Shown here in pieces: positions 1 through 8,016 of a stretch of DNA of 64,000 nt (positions are counted from its first letter, which is position 1; the number at the start of each line of letters is the position of its first letter). The notes under the pieces were generated by a model. That model ran no database searches, was not told the origin of the DNA, and worked only from the letters and a program-made list of their open reading frames with translations. The stretch comes from Fervidibacter sp032160945 (GTDB lineage: Bacteria > Armatimonadota > Fervidibacteria > Fervidibacterales > Fervidibacteraceae), in NCBI GenBank assembly GCA_032160945.1, contig JAVHTL010000001.1; one strand, given 5' to 3'. A program made the position numbers and the translations under genes.

Positions 1-164
1 TGTATGTCCTTTGGGGTCGTTCTCTGCACCACCATTCCATCAACCAACTCAACATCATCGTCTTCACCGAACAACCACACGAACTCATCAAAGGTCAAGG
101 GGCGTGTCGGCAACAACAAGGTTCTTTCCTCTCGGATTTCGGAAAGTGTGGTATTGCGTGGCAT
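1..164 (-). CDS. Uma2 family (DUF820) protein, N-terminal part
   Basis: This gene runs off the left edge of the window, so only about 54 N-terminal residues are visible. They contain the segment LTFDEFVWLFGEDDDVELVDG, typical of the start of the Uma2 family, where the ExxDG part precedes a PD-(D/E)XK nuclease-like core that is not visible here. The ATG at 164 is preceded by an AGGTGA ribosome site, and the gene begins 16 bases after the stop of the [2Fe-2S] subunit gene, so the two are probably co-transcribed. The biological role of Uma2 proteins is unsettled, although they are commonly annotated as endonucleases. Two more Uma2 genes lie at 39.4-40.9 kb. The family call rests on a short stretch. 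Confidence 0.7.
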   Translation of the reverse strand, partial: MPRNTTLSEIREERTLLLPTRPLTFDEFVWLFGEDDDVELVDGMVVQRTTPKDI

Positions 165-180
165 CACTTTTCACCTGCCT

Positions 181-813
181 TTATGCTCCGCCTCTCATCC
201 GCTTTGCTGCATCAGCAACGGCTTCAAGGATTCGCGGGTAAACGCCACAACGGCAAATATTGCCAGAAAGTGCCTTGCGAATTTCGTCAAGGGTTGGCGC
301 TTTGTTTTGATTGAGCAACCCAACTGCAGCCATGATGAAACCGGGGATGCAGAAGCCACACTGCATTGCATCGTGCTCAACGAACGCTTCTTGAATGGGA
401 TGAAGTTTCCCACCTTTCGCAAGCCCTTCAACGGTCACTATGTCATGACCTTCCGCATCAACGGTAAGCATCATGCACGAGTAAACGGGTTTACCATCAA
501 GCAAAACAGTGCAAGCGCCACATTCTCCTCGGTCGCAAACCTTTTTCGCTCCTGTCAGATTGAGATGATTGCGAAGTGCGTCAAGCAAGGTCACGCGTGG
601 CTCCAACTGAAGTTTGTAAACTTTCCCGTTGACCTTGAGTGTGACGGTGACTGTTTTCGCTTGAGGGATACGAACCAACTTGGCAGGTGATGCCTCTGCC
701 TCGCCTTCAGGTTTGCATCCTGCTAACAACTCCGTTAAAGCAGCGCCAACACCTGTGACCTTCAAAAACTCCCGCCGCAAAACGCCTTTCCTTCCTTTTC
801 CGCTCCCTGACAT
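181..813 (-). CDS. Tat-exported [2Fe-2S] subunit of a molybdenum hydroxylase
   Basis: This is a 210-aa small subunit of the xanthine dehydrogenase/aldehyde oxidoreductase family (CoxS/PaoA-like), which carries electrons away from a molybdopterin subunit. Residues 58-130 form a plant-type ferredoxin domain with cysteines 93, 98, 101 and 113. The C-terminal all-helical [2Fe-2S] domain has cysteines 152, 155, 187 and 189. The N-terminus has a twin-arginine motif (RREFLK, residues 13-18) followed by LLAGC with Cys33, which suggests a Tat-exported lipoprotein facing the periplasm. The large molybdopterin subunit is not next to it: the next gene on the strand is Uma2. The partner must be encoded elsewhere, or the subunit is an orphan. 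Start ATG has an AAAGGAG site upstream. Confidence 0.9.
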   Translation of the reverse strand: MSGSGKGRKGVLRREFLKVTGVGAALTELLAGCKPEGEAEASPAKLVRIPQAKTVTVTLKVNGKVYKLQLEPRVTLLDALRNHLNLTGAKKVCDRGECGACTVLLDGKPVYSCMMLTVDAEGHDIVTVEGLAKGGKLHPIQEAFVEHDAMQCGFCIPGFIMAAVGLLNQNKAPTLDEIRKALSGNICRCGVYPRILEAVADAAKRMRGGA

Positions 814-849
814 CTTTGTTCACTCCTTTCCTCGTTCGGTGACGCTTTG

Positions 850-880
850 ATTATAGCACTGATGCCCCTAAATACATCAA
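850..880 (-). promoter_or_regulatory. Candidate sigma70 promoter for the [2Fe-2S] gene
   Basis: Read on the minus strand, TTGATG (875-880) and a perfect TATAAT (850-855) are separated by 19 bases, about 37 bases upstream of the start codon at 813. The spacer is longer than the optimal 17, so this is a moderate candidate. The -35 box lies only 3 bases from the end of the adjacent repeat element. Confidence 0.4.
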
Positions 881-882
881 AG

Positions 883-1014
883 TTAGGACTTACGCAGTTG
901 ATGCCATTTTGTGTAGGGGCGGACGATAGTCTGCCCGAAAAACATCCTTGTGGTTAAAACTGCCCTTGCGGGCAGCTTAGCAGCCGCCCCTACATCCAAC
1001 TGCGTAACTCCTAA
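883..1014 (-). repeat. TTAGGA-ended double-hairpin element, copy 1
   Basis: This 132-bp element fills most of the 349-bp gap between the [2Fe-2S] gene and wecB. It has imperfect terminal inverted repeats of about 20 bases (TTAGGACTTACGCAGTTG and its counterpart). Inside are two inverted GTAG-headed hairpins, GTAGGGGCGG...CCGCCCCTAC, as in BIME-type paired REP sequences. Orientation is given as minus because it matches the copies at 7.4 and 44.6 kb in reverse complement. It encodes no protein, so any mobility would depend on an enzyme supplied in trans. Confidence 0.85.
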
Positions 1015-1162
1015 ATGTTGTTGAGGAAATGGAACGAGTTTTTGACGCTCATTGCGGAGCGAAGATTTTGAAGTTGCAGAAAACGGGTTGGCAATTGGAT
1101 TGAAAAACGCCGTTCAGTTTGCTGGCACAAAATTTTCGCAATTGCAGCACTTAGTTGGCACA

Positions 1163-2305
1163 TCAAACTTGTGGCACAAAATCTTCTGGTCGTTCCGCCA
1201 AACCGAAATAGTGCAAAATTGCCTGCTTTATCCTCTTCGCTGCCTTGCCATCACCGTAAGGGTTGATAGGTTTTTGCATCGCCTTGTAAGAAGTCTCGTC
1301 GGTCAGCAGCCTTGAAACTTCTGCGAAAATTCTTTCTTCGTTTGTTCCGATGACTTTTGCGACGCCCGCTTCAACTGCTTCTGGTCGTTCGGTTTTCTCA
1401 CGCAAGACTAACACAGGCTTACCGAGAGTAGGTGCTTCCTCTTGAACACCGCCGCTATCAGTGACAATCAGGTAGGCATCCCTCATCATCCGCACGAACT
1501 CAAAATAGTCAGGTGGCTCACAAAGTTCAATTCGTTGGCAGTTGCCCATCTCCCTGAATGCAACTTCTCGCACAATAGGATTTTTGTGCATTGGGAAAAC
1601 GATGCGAGTGTCAGGGAAATGGTCGGCGATGCGTCGCAGTGCTCGGCAAATTTGCTCCATCGGCTCGCCCCAATTTTCTCGCCTGTGAGCAGTGACCAAG
1701 ATTGTCCGATGAGTTTCGTTCTGACTTGGCTCAGGCAGTCGGCTCAATGTCCAAAGGAAAGCGTCAACGACAGTGTTGCCAGTGATGAAAATGGTTTTCT
1801 CGTCCACATTTTCGCTAAGCAAGTTTTCTTTCGCCCTTCGGGTTGGAGCAAAATGCAGGTCAGCGACTGCACCGATGAGCCTGCGGTTGATTTCCTCAGG
1901 GAAAGGCGCAAACTTGTCACCTGTTCTTAGCCCCGCTTCAATGTGACCGCAGGGAATTTTGTGGTAGTAAGCGACTAAGGCACCGACAAAGGCAGTTGTT
2001 GTGTCGCCTTGAACCAAGACCAAATCGGGTTTCTCGTTTCGCAGAACCTTGTCAATGCCCTCAACGGCTCTGCTGGTGATGTTAGCAAGGGTTTGACCTT
2101 TGCGCATTATGTTCAGGTCGTAGCGTGGTTGCATTTCAAAGAAGGACAAAAATTGGTCAAGCATCTCCCGATGCTGAGCCGTAACAGCGATGATGACCTC
2201 AAAGCGTTCGTCATCCGAAAGGGTGTGAACGACGGGCGCCATTTTGATGGCTTCAGGTCTCGTCCCGAAAATGGGCATGACTTTGATCTTGTCAACTTTT
2301 GCCAT
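1163..2305 (-). CDS. wecB: UDP-N-acetylglucosamine 2-epimerase (non-hydrolysing)
   Basis: This 380-aa protein interconverts UDP-GlcNAc and UDP-ManNAc in the cytoplasm, supplying ManNAc or ManNAcA residues for surface polysaccharides. The whole chain matches the family: IFGTRPEAIKMAP near the N-terminus, VQGDTTT, GHIEAGLRTG followed by PFPEEINRR, VTAHRRENWG, and the UDP-binding segment TDSGGVQEEAPTLGKPVLVLRE. The length is normal. Its start is 167 bases from the divergent ADP-ribosylglycohydrolase gene. No other polysaccharide genes are adjacent, so the glycan it serves cannot be named. Confidence 0.96.
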   Translation of the reverse strand: MAKVDKIKVMPIFGTRPEAIKMAPVVHTLSDDERFEVIIAVTAQHREMLDQFLSFFEMQPRYDLNIMRKGQTLANITSRAVEGIDKVLRNEKPDLVLVQGDTTTAFVGALVAYYHKIPCGHIEAGLRTGDKFAPFPEEINRRLIGAVADLHFAPTRRAKENLLSENVDEKTIFITGNTVVDAFLWTLSRLPEPSQNETHRTILVTAHRRENWGEPMEQICRALRRIADHFPDTRIVFPMHKNPIVREVAFREMGNCQRIELCEPPDYFEFVRMMRDAYLIVTDSGGVQEEAPTLGKPVLVLREKTERPEAVEAGVAKVIGTNEERIFAEVSRLLTDETSYKAMQKPINPYGDGKAAKRIKQAILHYFGLAERPEDFVPQV

Positions 2306-2406
2306 CGCAGCAAGTATCCCCCTTGCACTATTTCAAAGGTTTTGTCGCACAACACAATTTGTCGCAGGCAAGTCGCAATGTGAAATCGTTTCAGCCACAG
2401 CCAAAG

Positions 2407-2435
2407 TTGGCGTAGAAATTTTTTGTCGCTACAAT
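2407..2435 (+). promoter_or_regulatory. Candidate sigma70 promoter for the ADP-ribosylglycohydrolase gene
   Basis: TTGGCG (2407-2412) and TACAAT (2430-2435) are separated by exactly 17 bases. They lie 37 bases upstream of the ATG at 2473. Confidence 0.5.
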
Positions 2436-2472
2436 CAAAAGGGCAAATCTACACGACAAAGGGGTGAAAGGA

Positions 2473-3405
2473 ATGTCCATTGATAGGTTGGAGCGGTTTC
2501 AAGGTTGTCTTGTTGGTGTTGCTGTTGGTGACGCTTTAGGGATGCCCGTTGAAGGAATGAGTAAGGGACAAATTCGTAGTCGGTTCGGAACTCTCAAAGA
2601 CATGGTTGACGGGAGAAGACCTGCTGGCAACATAACCGATGACACGATGCAAACCCTTTGCCTTGCTGAAAGTATCGCCGAACTGGGTGATTTTGACCTT
2701 GATGATGCAGCGAAGCGATTGCTTGATTGGTTTCACACCGACCCATTTGGCATAGGCGTTCACACTTACCGAGTTCTTTCCCTTGTTGATAGTGGCATGG
2801 ATTGGCGAAAAGCGGTTGAGGAAGTTGAGAGGCGATATGCCCCTTGGACTGCAGGTAACGGTTCGTTGATGCGTTGTTCGCCCATCGGGTTGAGATACTA
2901 CCGAGACATTGGCAAACTGCTTGACTACAGTCACGAATCTTCCCTCCTGACCCATGCCAACCCTTTGTGCAAATCTTCATGCGCTTTTTTCAATGCCATC
3001 CTTTCGCGCGCTCTTAGGGGTTGGGACAAGAAGGATGCTTTGAGTTTTGCTATGGAAGTTTTGGCTCATGCTCCCCACGAATTGCTTGAGCGAGTTCAAA
3101 GTATCTTCGTTAAGTCAGCCGAAGAAGTCCCGACAAGTGGCTTCGTTCTTGACACTTTGGAGTGTGCCCTTTGGGCTTGGTGGCATCATGACGATTTTGA
3201 GAGTGCGCTGGTCACAGTGGTCAATTTGGGAGGCGACACCGACACAAACGCTGCAGTTACAGGCTCTTTAATTGGTGCACAATACGGGCTTGAAGGCATC
3301 CCCCAAAGATGGAGGGAAAAAGTCAAACAGCGAGACGAAACGAATGTTGTTGAGAAATGCATTAACTTGGCGATGCGAATTTACGAACTGGCTGAAAGGG
3401 AATGA
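2473..3405 (+). CDS. ADP-ribosylglycohydrolase (DraG) family protein
   Basis: This 310-aa cytoplasmic protein belongs to the DraG/ARH family, which removes ADP-ribose from proteins or related ADP-ribosylated substrates using two Mg2+ ions. Metal-site motifs are present: GDALGMPVEG (19-28), TDDT (55-58) and GGDTDTNAA (253-261). The middle contains the family segment GNGSLMRCSPIGL (129-140). I chose the ATG at 2473 because the AAAGGGGTGAAAGG site sits directly before it; an in-frame GTG at 2464 would add three residues. No nitrogenase or DraT gene is nearby, so the nitrogenase role of classical DraG should not be assumed. The gene converges on the ROK gene with only 5 bases between stops. Confidence 0.93.
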   Translation: MSIDRLERFQGCLVGVAVGDALGMPVEGMSKGQIRSRFGTLKDMVDGRRPAGNITDDTMQTLCLAESIAELGDFDLDDAAKRLLDWFHTDPFGIGVHTYRVLSLVDSGMDWRKAVEEVERRYAPWTAGNGSLMRCSPIGLRYYRDIGKLLDYSHESSLLTHANPLCKSSCAFFNAILSRALRGWDKKDALSFAMEVLAHAPHELLERVQSIFVKSAEEVPTSGFVLDTLECALWAWWHHDDFESALVTVVNLGGDTDTNAAVTGSLIGAQYGLEGIPQRWREKVKQRDETNVVEKCINLAMRIYELAERE

Positions 3406-3410
3406 ATTCG

Positions 3411-4265
3411 TCATTCAGAGTGTCCAACTTTAGCCAGAACGATTGCACCGACCACACCTGCTTTGTCACCCAACTTCGCTGGCAAAACAGGAGGTCGTAA
3501 CCTTTCTGGGTAGATTTTGAGCATCTCGCTGTAGAACTTGCGAAGGGGTGCAAATAACATTTCGCCGCGAAAAAGCATTCCGCCAGTCAAGATAATGGCA
3601 TCAGGACAAACGAAAACAGCGGCGTTGACCAGACCTTGAGCAAGCCTGTAGGCGATTTCTTCCCACGCTTTCGGGTCGTTGAGTTGGTGAGGTGGGACGC
3701 CATAGCGTTTTTGAATTGCCGTTGCGGAAACGAAGGCTTCAAGACAACCTTTTTGCCCGCAACCGCATTCTGGACCGTTAGGGTCAAGGATTTGATGCCC
3801 AGCCTCAACATCCAACCCCCCATGGTAGATGCGACCGTCTTTAACTTGGAAGTGCCCAATCCCAGTTCCGAGTGTGAAGCCAGTGATGAACTTTTTTCCC
3901 TTACCCGCTCCCAAAGTCGCTTCGCCTAAGCCAGCAACATTCGCATCGTTGTCAAGTAAAACCTCACAGCCAACGAGTTTCTCCAAAGGGGCAAAACTGA
4001 CATTTTGCCAGGGCAAATTTGGCGTGTCGTAGAGGTAGCGCTTGCGCCAGTCAAGAGGACCAGGTGAACCGACAGCCAACTTTTTGATGCCTTTCGGCAG
4101 AAGTTGCCGAGCGGCTCCAGCAATTTTTTCGCACTCGGTTTTGAAATCAGGCTCGGTTGCGAAACTGATGACTTTCAGTTTTCCCCTTTCGTCAAAAGTT
4201 CCGACCCTCGTTGATTGACCTCCGATGTCCACACCGATGTAACCGACCAAATCCTGCCTTCTCAT
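3411..4265 (-). CDS. ROK family sugar kinase (glucokinase-like)
   Basis: This 284-aa ROK protein is probably a cytoplasmic hexose or N-acetylhexosamine kinase. It has the N-terminal phosphate loop GVDIGGQSTRVG (residues 11-22), the catalytic segment DNDANVAGLGEA, the nucleotide-site segment TLGTGIG, and the zinc-binding cluster CGCGQKGCLE typical of the family. There is no N-terminal helix-turn-helix, so it is a kinase and not a ROK repressor. It lies 52 bases downstream of surE on the same strand and is probably in its transcription unit. The exact sugar cannot be read from the sequence. Confidence 0.93.
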   Translation of the reverse strand: MRRQDLVGYIGVDIGGQSTRVGTFDERGKLKVISFATEPDFKTECEKIAGAARQLLPKGIKKLAVGSPGPLDWRKRYLYDTPNLPWQNVSFAPLEKLVGCEVLLDNDANVAGLGEATLGAGKGKKFITGFTLGTGIGHFQVKDGRIYHGGLDVEAGHQILDPNGPECGCGQKGCLEAFVSATAIQKRYGVPPHQLNDPKAWEEIAYRLAQGLVNAAVFVCPDAIILTGGMLFRGEMLFAPLRKFYSEMLKIYPERLRPPVLPAKLGDKAGVVGAIVLAKVGHSE

Positions 4266-4317
4266 CTCCGTTTCACCTGCTTCAAAAAGTTTCTCTCTCC
4301 CAATGGCTGGGATGACC

Positions 4318-5118
4318 TCAAATTTGTTTCCCCACTTTTGCCAATTTTTGAAATGCTTGCTCCCATTTCCGAAGTTTGTTCAAGAGTTCGCCAAAGGTGT
4401 TTTCAATGCTAAGGGGTGTAACGGAAACAAAACCCTTTGTCAGTTCACCGACATCTGTGTCAGGCAGAATTTCACTTACGGGTCGCTCTGAACCTCGCCA
4501 GAAGTAAATCCTGCCTTGGGGGTCAATCCGCTTTTCTGGTTCACCGACATAATGCTTGAAACCGCGAAAAGTGATTTTGAGACCGTTGATTTGGTCAAGG
4601 GGCAAGTTAGGCACATTGACATTTAGGAAAACGCCTTTTGGAAGCTCGGTCTTCAAAAGTTGTTCTGCCAACCATTGGGCAACCAAAGCAGCACTTTCGT
4701 ATCTGACCTTTTCAAATCCAGCGATGGAAATTGCGAAGGCACGGCAACCTTCCAATGCTGCTTCGCGAGCAACTGCTACCGTGCCTGAGTATATGATGTC
4801 ATCGCCAATGTTTGGTCCATCGTTGATGCCGCCGATGACCAAGTCTGGCTTTCTTGGGCAAAGGATGCGAATGCCCAAAACAACGCAATCTGCTGGCATT
4901 CCGTTGCAAGCGTAAACTATGTCGCCATCAGAATCTTGCCACTCAAAAACACGCAAAGGTTTGTGCAAGGTGATTGCATGGCTGCATGAACTTCTCGGTC
5001 GGTCAGGAGCAACCACCACGACATCGCCAATTTTTTTCATCGCTCTCTTCAAGTGCATCAAACCTGATGCATGAATCCCATCGTCATTGCTCAGCAAAAT
5101 CAGTGCCCTTTTCCTCAA
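4318..5118 (-). CDS. surE: 5'/3'-nucleotidase SurE
   Basis: This 266-aa survival protein hydrolyses nucleoside 5'- and 3'-monophosphates in the cytoplasm. The N-terminus has the metal-binding LLSNDDGIHASGL (residues 8-20). It is followed by VVVAPDRPRSSCSHAIT and GGINDGPNIGDDIIYSGTVAVAREA, the diagnostic SurE blocks. The start appears to be TTG at 5118, preceded by GGGGTGAAAATAA; no better in-frame ATG precedes the conserved block. The gene lies upstream of the ROK kinase. Confidence 0.95.
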   Translation of the reverse strand: MRKRALILLSNDDGIHASGLMHLKRAMKKIGDVVVVAPDRPRSSCSHAITLHKPLRVFEWQDSDGDIVYACNGMPADCVVLGIRILCPRKPDLVIGGINDGPNIGDDIIYSGTVAVAREAALEGCRAFAISIAGFEKVRYESAALVAQWLAEQLLKTELPKGVFLNVNVPNLPLDQINGLKITFRGFKHYVGEPEKRIDPQGRIYFWRGSERPVSEILPDTDVGELTKGFVSVTPLSIENTFGELLNKLRKWEQAFQKLAKVGKQI

Positions 5119-5334
5119 TTATTTTCACCCCGCCTTTCAAAACTTTCTTCCGTCTTTGCAGGAGCTGAACTTTTGATACAGTGTCATTTGCTAAACTACC
5201 TGAGCAGGTGGTTTACCTTTGTCCCAGCAAAATTCTCCTAACCGCTCAAATTCTTCTTTGCATAAACTTTGCCACAGTATCTGGCACGATGTCTAAACCG
5301 AGAGCATCAGAGATGCTAACCGTAGTTGCGACTT

Positions 5335-6012
5335 TTAATGGCGCGAAAGTTTCAACAATTCAGAGACCGTCACAAATTTATAGCCTTGCTTTTTCAAGCC
5401 TTTTATGATCAGCGGTAGTGCCTTTACATCTTTCCAACGAGAGTTTATGCGACCATCATGCATGAGGATGATTGCACCAGGATGAGCCAATCTGAGCACT
5501 CGTTCAGCCATCGCTTCAGGTGTAGGAGCATTTTTTTGGTCAGCGCTCACCGTCCAAAAAACAGTCGTGTATCCCTCAAGTTGGGCAATTGTGAGCATTC
5601 GGTAATTCAAAAAACCTCTCGGCGGTCGGAATAGTTGAGGGCGGATACCTGTCACCTGCTCAATCGTTGCTGAACACATTTCAATCTCCTGCTTTATCGC
5701 TTCCAAACTTTTCTTCGGTAAGCCATTCGGGTGCGAATAAGTGTGATTTCCAACCTCGTGACCTTCAGCAACTATTTGGCGTGCAACTTCTGGGTAACGC
5801 CCAACCCTTTCGCCAATCAGGAAAAAAGTGGCTTTGATTTTGTATCGCCTTAAAATGCCCAGAACCTGAGGCGTGTAAATCGGGTGTGGTCCATCGTCAA
5901 AGGTAAGAGCAATGAGTTTTGGGAAATTGGTTTGAGCCGAATGCTTGTGAAGTTCGGCAAAAATGGCAACGAGAGCCAGCCATGTCAATCCAACAAGTAG
6001 CCACCTTCTCAT
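5335..6012 (-). CDS. Polysaccharide deacetylase (NodB homology domain)
   Basis: This 225-aa protein is a carbohydrate esterase family 4-type deacetylase, probably acting on peptidoglycan or another N-acetylated polymer. A hydrophobic N-terminal segment (residues 4-19) suggests export or membrane anchoring. NodB motifs follow: TFDDGPH with Asp39 and Asp40, the metal pair His90 and His94 in GNHTYSHP, RPPRGF, and a C-terminal LMHDGR. The usual catalytic and metal residues are therefore present. It is separated from surE by about 216 bases in which I see no gene, and diverges from the Gfo/Idh/MocA gene. Confidence 0.93.
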   Translation of the reverse strand: MRRWLLVGLTWLALVAIFAELHKHSAQTNFPKLIALTFDDGPHPIYTPQVLGILRRYKIKATFFLIGERVGRYPEVARQIVAEGHEVGNHTYSHPNGLPKKSLEAIKQEIEMCSATIEQVTGIRPQLFRPPRGFLNYRMLTIAQLEGYTTVFWTVSADQKNAPTPEAMAERVLRLAHPGAIILMHDGRINSRWKDVKALPLIIKGLKKQGYKFVTVSELLKLSRH

Positions 6013-6189
6013 ACTGCATCACCAACTTAAAGCATAGCAAGGTTCATCCGCATTTATTCTCGCTGAACGGATGGTGTGGTGCAAATTTTGTTCACGACCA
6101 ATTCGTAAATTTTCGGACATCGCTTTTTTGCCGTGCATTATAATTTTCATGCAAGGCAAAACCCTCGTGGATAAAGGGGGCGAAAGTTG

Positions 6190-7287
6190 ATGGCTTTGAA
6201 ATGGGGCATCTTAGGTGTGGCTGGAGTGGGTTCATCCCATGCTAAGGCGCTGCAAGATTTTGAGGGCGTGAATTTGTATGCTGCTTGCGATATTGTTCCT
6301 GAAGCCCTTGATAATTTTTGCGAGCAATTCAAAATCCCGCACAAGTTCACTGACTACAAAGATTTTCTCGGAAGCGATGTTGAAGTTGTCTCAATTTGCA
6401 CGCCACACTTTTTGCACTCCGAACAAGCCATCGCTGCGTTGGAGGCAGGAAAGCATGTTTTATGTGAAAAGCCATTGGCGATTTCTGTCTCTGAAGCCGA
6501 TGCAATGATTGCTGCAGCCAAAAGAGCAAAAGGCAAAGCAGGCGTCGTTTTCCAATATCGTCTCAACCCACCAATTCAGGCTATCAAAAATTTGCTACCA
6601 GAGTTGGGCGAGTTAGTGAGAGGGCTTTACCAATGCCACCACTTCCGAACCATGACTTACTACCAACAAGGCAAATGGCGAGGGACTTGGTGGGGAGAGG
6701 GTGGTGGCGTGCTCATCAACCAAGCAATTCATGACCTTGATGTTTTCGCTTTCCTGCTTGATCTGCCCAAGCGAGTAACTGCGCGAATTGGAAATTGGGG
6801 GCACGACGGAATTGAAGTTGAAGACATGGCAACAGCAGTGCTTGAGTGGGATAACAACGCTCATTTCGTTCTTCACATCTCAAGTGCTGCCAGTGCACTC
6901 CCAACGAGAATTGAAATCACAGGCAACAACGCAATAATCATCATGGAAGGTGCTACCGTCAAAATCGGGCGATACAACACTCCACTCCGCCAGTTTTTAA
7001 CAGAAAGCCCAGAAGTTTGGGGAAGCCCAAAGGCAACTTGGGAGGATGTCCCAATTGACACTTCAATGCCCCATGGTCACAGGGAAGCCATTCGCTTGTT
7101 CGCAAAAGCCATTTTGGAAGACAAAGAGCCACCAGTGCCGTTTATTGAAGGCGCAAAATCTTTGGAACTAATGAACGCCATAGTTTTATCCCACTTTTCA
7201 AACTCACCCATTTCCATTCCCGTTGACCGCACCGCTTACAAGGCTTTGTTGGCAGAATTGAAGGGAGGCAAGAAAAGGTTGAGGTGA
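6190..7287 (+). CDS. Gfo/Idh/MocA family NAD(P)-dependent oxidoreductase
   Basis: This 365-aa cytoplasmic oxidoreductase belongs to a family that oxidises or reduces sugars, inositols and sugar acids. An N-terminal Rossmann fold (GILGVAGVGSSHA) is followed by the family signature CEKPLAIS and the second-domain segment GGGVLINQAIHDLD, which carries the usual catalytic histidine. The ATG at 6190 is preceded by AAAGGGGGCGAAAG. The gene ends 6 bases before the broken cyclophilin-like gene, which was probably co-transcribed. The specific substrate cannot be assigned. Confidence 0.93.
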   Translation: MALKWGILGVAGVGSSHAKALQDFEGVNLYAACDIVPEALDNFCEQFKIPHKFTDYKDFLGSDVEVVSICTPHFLHSEQAIAALEAGKHVLCEKPLAISVSEADAMIAAAKRAKGKAGVVFQYRLNPPIQAIKNLLPELGELVRGLYQCHHFRTMTYYQQGKWRGTWWGEGGGVLINQAIHDLDVFAFLLDLPKRVTARIGNWGHDGIEVEDMATAVLEWDNNAHFVLHISSAASALPTRIEITGNNAIIIMEGATVKIGRYNTPLRQFLTESPEVWGSPKATWEDVPIDTSMPHGHREAIRLFAKAILEDKEPPVPFIEGAKSLELMNAIVLSHFSNSPISIPVDRTAYKALLAELKGGKKRLR

Positions 7288-7293
7288 TTGGAG

Positions 7294-7787
7294 ATGGGTA
7301 AGCGAATAATCATACGCTCAGGTTCAATTGTCGCTGAGGCTGAACTGAACGAGACCGAAACAACGAGGAGAATTTATGAAGCATTGCTGATAAAATTAGG
7401 AGTTACGCAGTTGGATGTAGGGGCGGCTGCTAAGCCGCCCGCAAGGGCGGTTTTAACCCCTTATAAAGGATGTTTTCGGGCAGACTATCGTCCGCCCCTA
7501 CACAAATTGAATGCCCTCCAGAAAACCAGTATGAAATCCTAAACGCTGGTGATTTAGGCTATTGAGCGCCGGGAAATGCGTTTTGCATTTTCTTTGGTCC
7601 GACACCAACAAGCCTAAACCCAAACGAAATTCGTCCAGCAAGCAAAGTCAATTTGTTCGGGAAAATTGTTAGTGACCCGAAAGTGTTCCGCTCTGTTCAA
7701 GACGGTGACGATATCCTCGTTGAACCAAGTCCTTATCAAATGCAAAAACTTGAAGCCAAACTGAACCCTTGCTCTGAACCCGATTGA
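7294..7787 (+). pseudogene. Disrupted cyclophilin-like fold gene (TM1367/DUF369 type)
   Basis: The first 34 codons from ATG 7294 read MGKRIIIRSGSIVAEAELNE and continue as a typical cyclophilin-like small protein. At 7396 the frame enters the TTAGGA element. After the element the same family resumes at about 7521 (ENQYEILNAGDLGY), then APGNAFCIFFGPTP, IRPASKVNLFGKIV and VQDGDDILVEP, ending at TGA 7785-7787. Within the downstream part an in-frame TGA at 7563-7565 falls where the family normally has Trp (GYW). Roughly 25-30 middle residues and the right end of the element are missing. The gene has therefore suffered insertion, deletion and a nonsense change. It lies 6 bases behind the oxidoreductase gene. 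Confidence 0.8.
7396..7506 (+). repeat. TTAGGA-ended double-hairpin element, copy 2 (right end lost)
   Basis: The left end TTAGGAGTTACGCAGTTG and both GTAGGGGCGG hairpin arms match the other two copies closely. Similarity stops after CCGCCCCTACACAAA at about 7506, and the right terminal repeat is absent. It interrupts the cyclophilin-like pseudogene. Confidence 0.85.
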
Positions 7788-8016
7788 AGGTTGCCTTCCC
7801 CTGAAAGCGATGGCGAAAAAAATTTTTGAAAGGGTTAAATTGAATGAGACCTGAAAATTCAAAGGGGCAAAAATCTCGCAAAAGGGGATAACATTTGGGC
7901 ATCAACCGACATGTTTGCGGTTTTGCCCAATTGATTTGCTGCTTTCATTGGGCTTTTGCTTTGGCTCATTTCAGTGCTAACCTTATTGAGGCTCATGAAA
8001 AAACGAGGTGACGAAA

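Noticed and set aside
4..690. Long open frame on the plus strand opposite the [2Fe-2S] gene
   Set aside because: The minus-strand reading has a full set of family motifs and cysteines; the plus-strand frame is low-complexity antisense and has no ribosome site.
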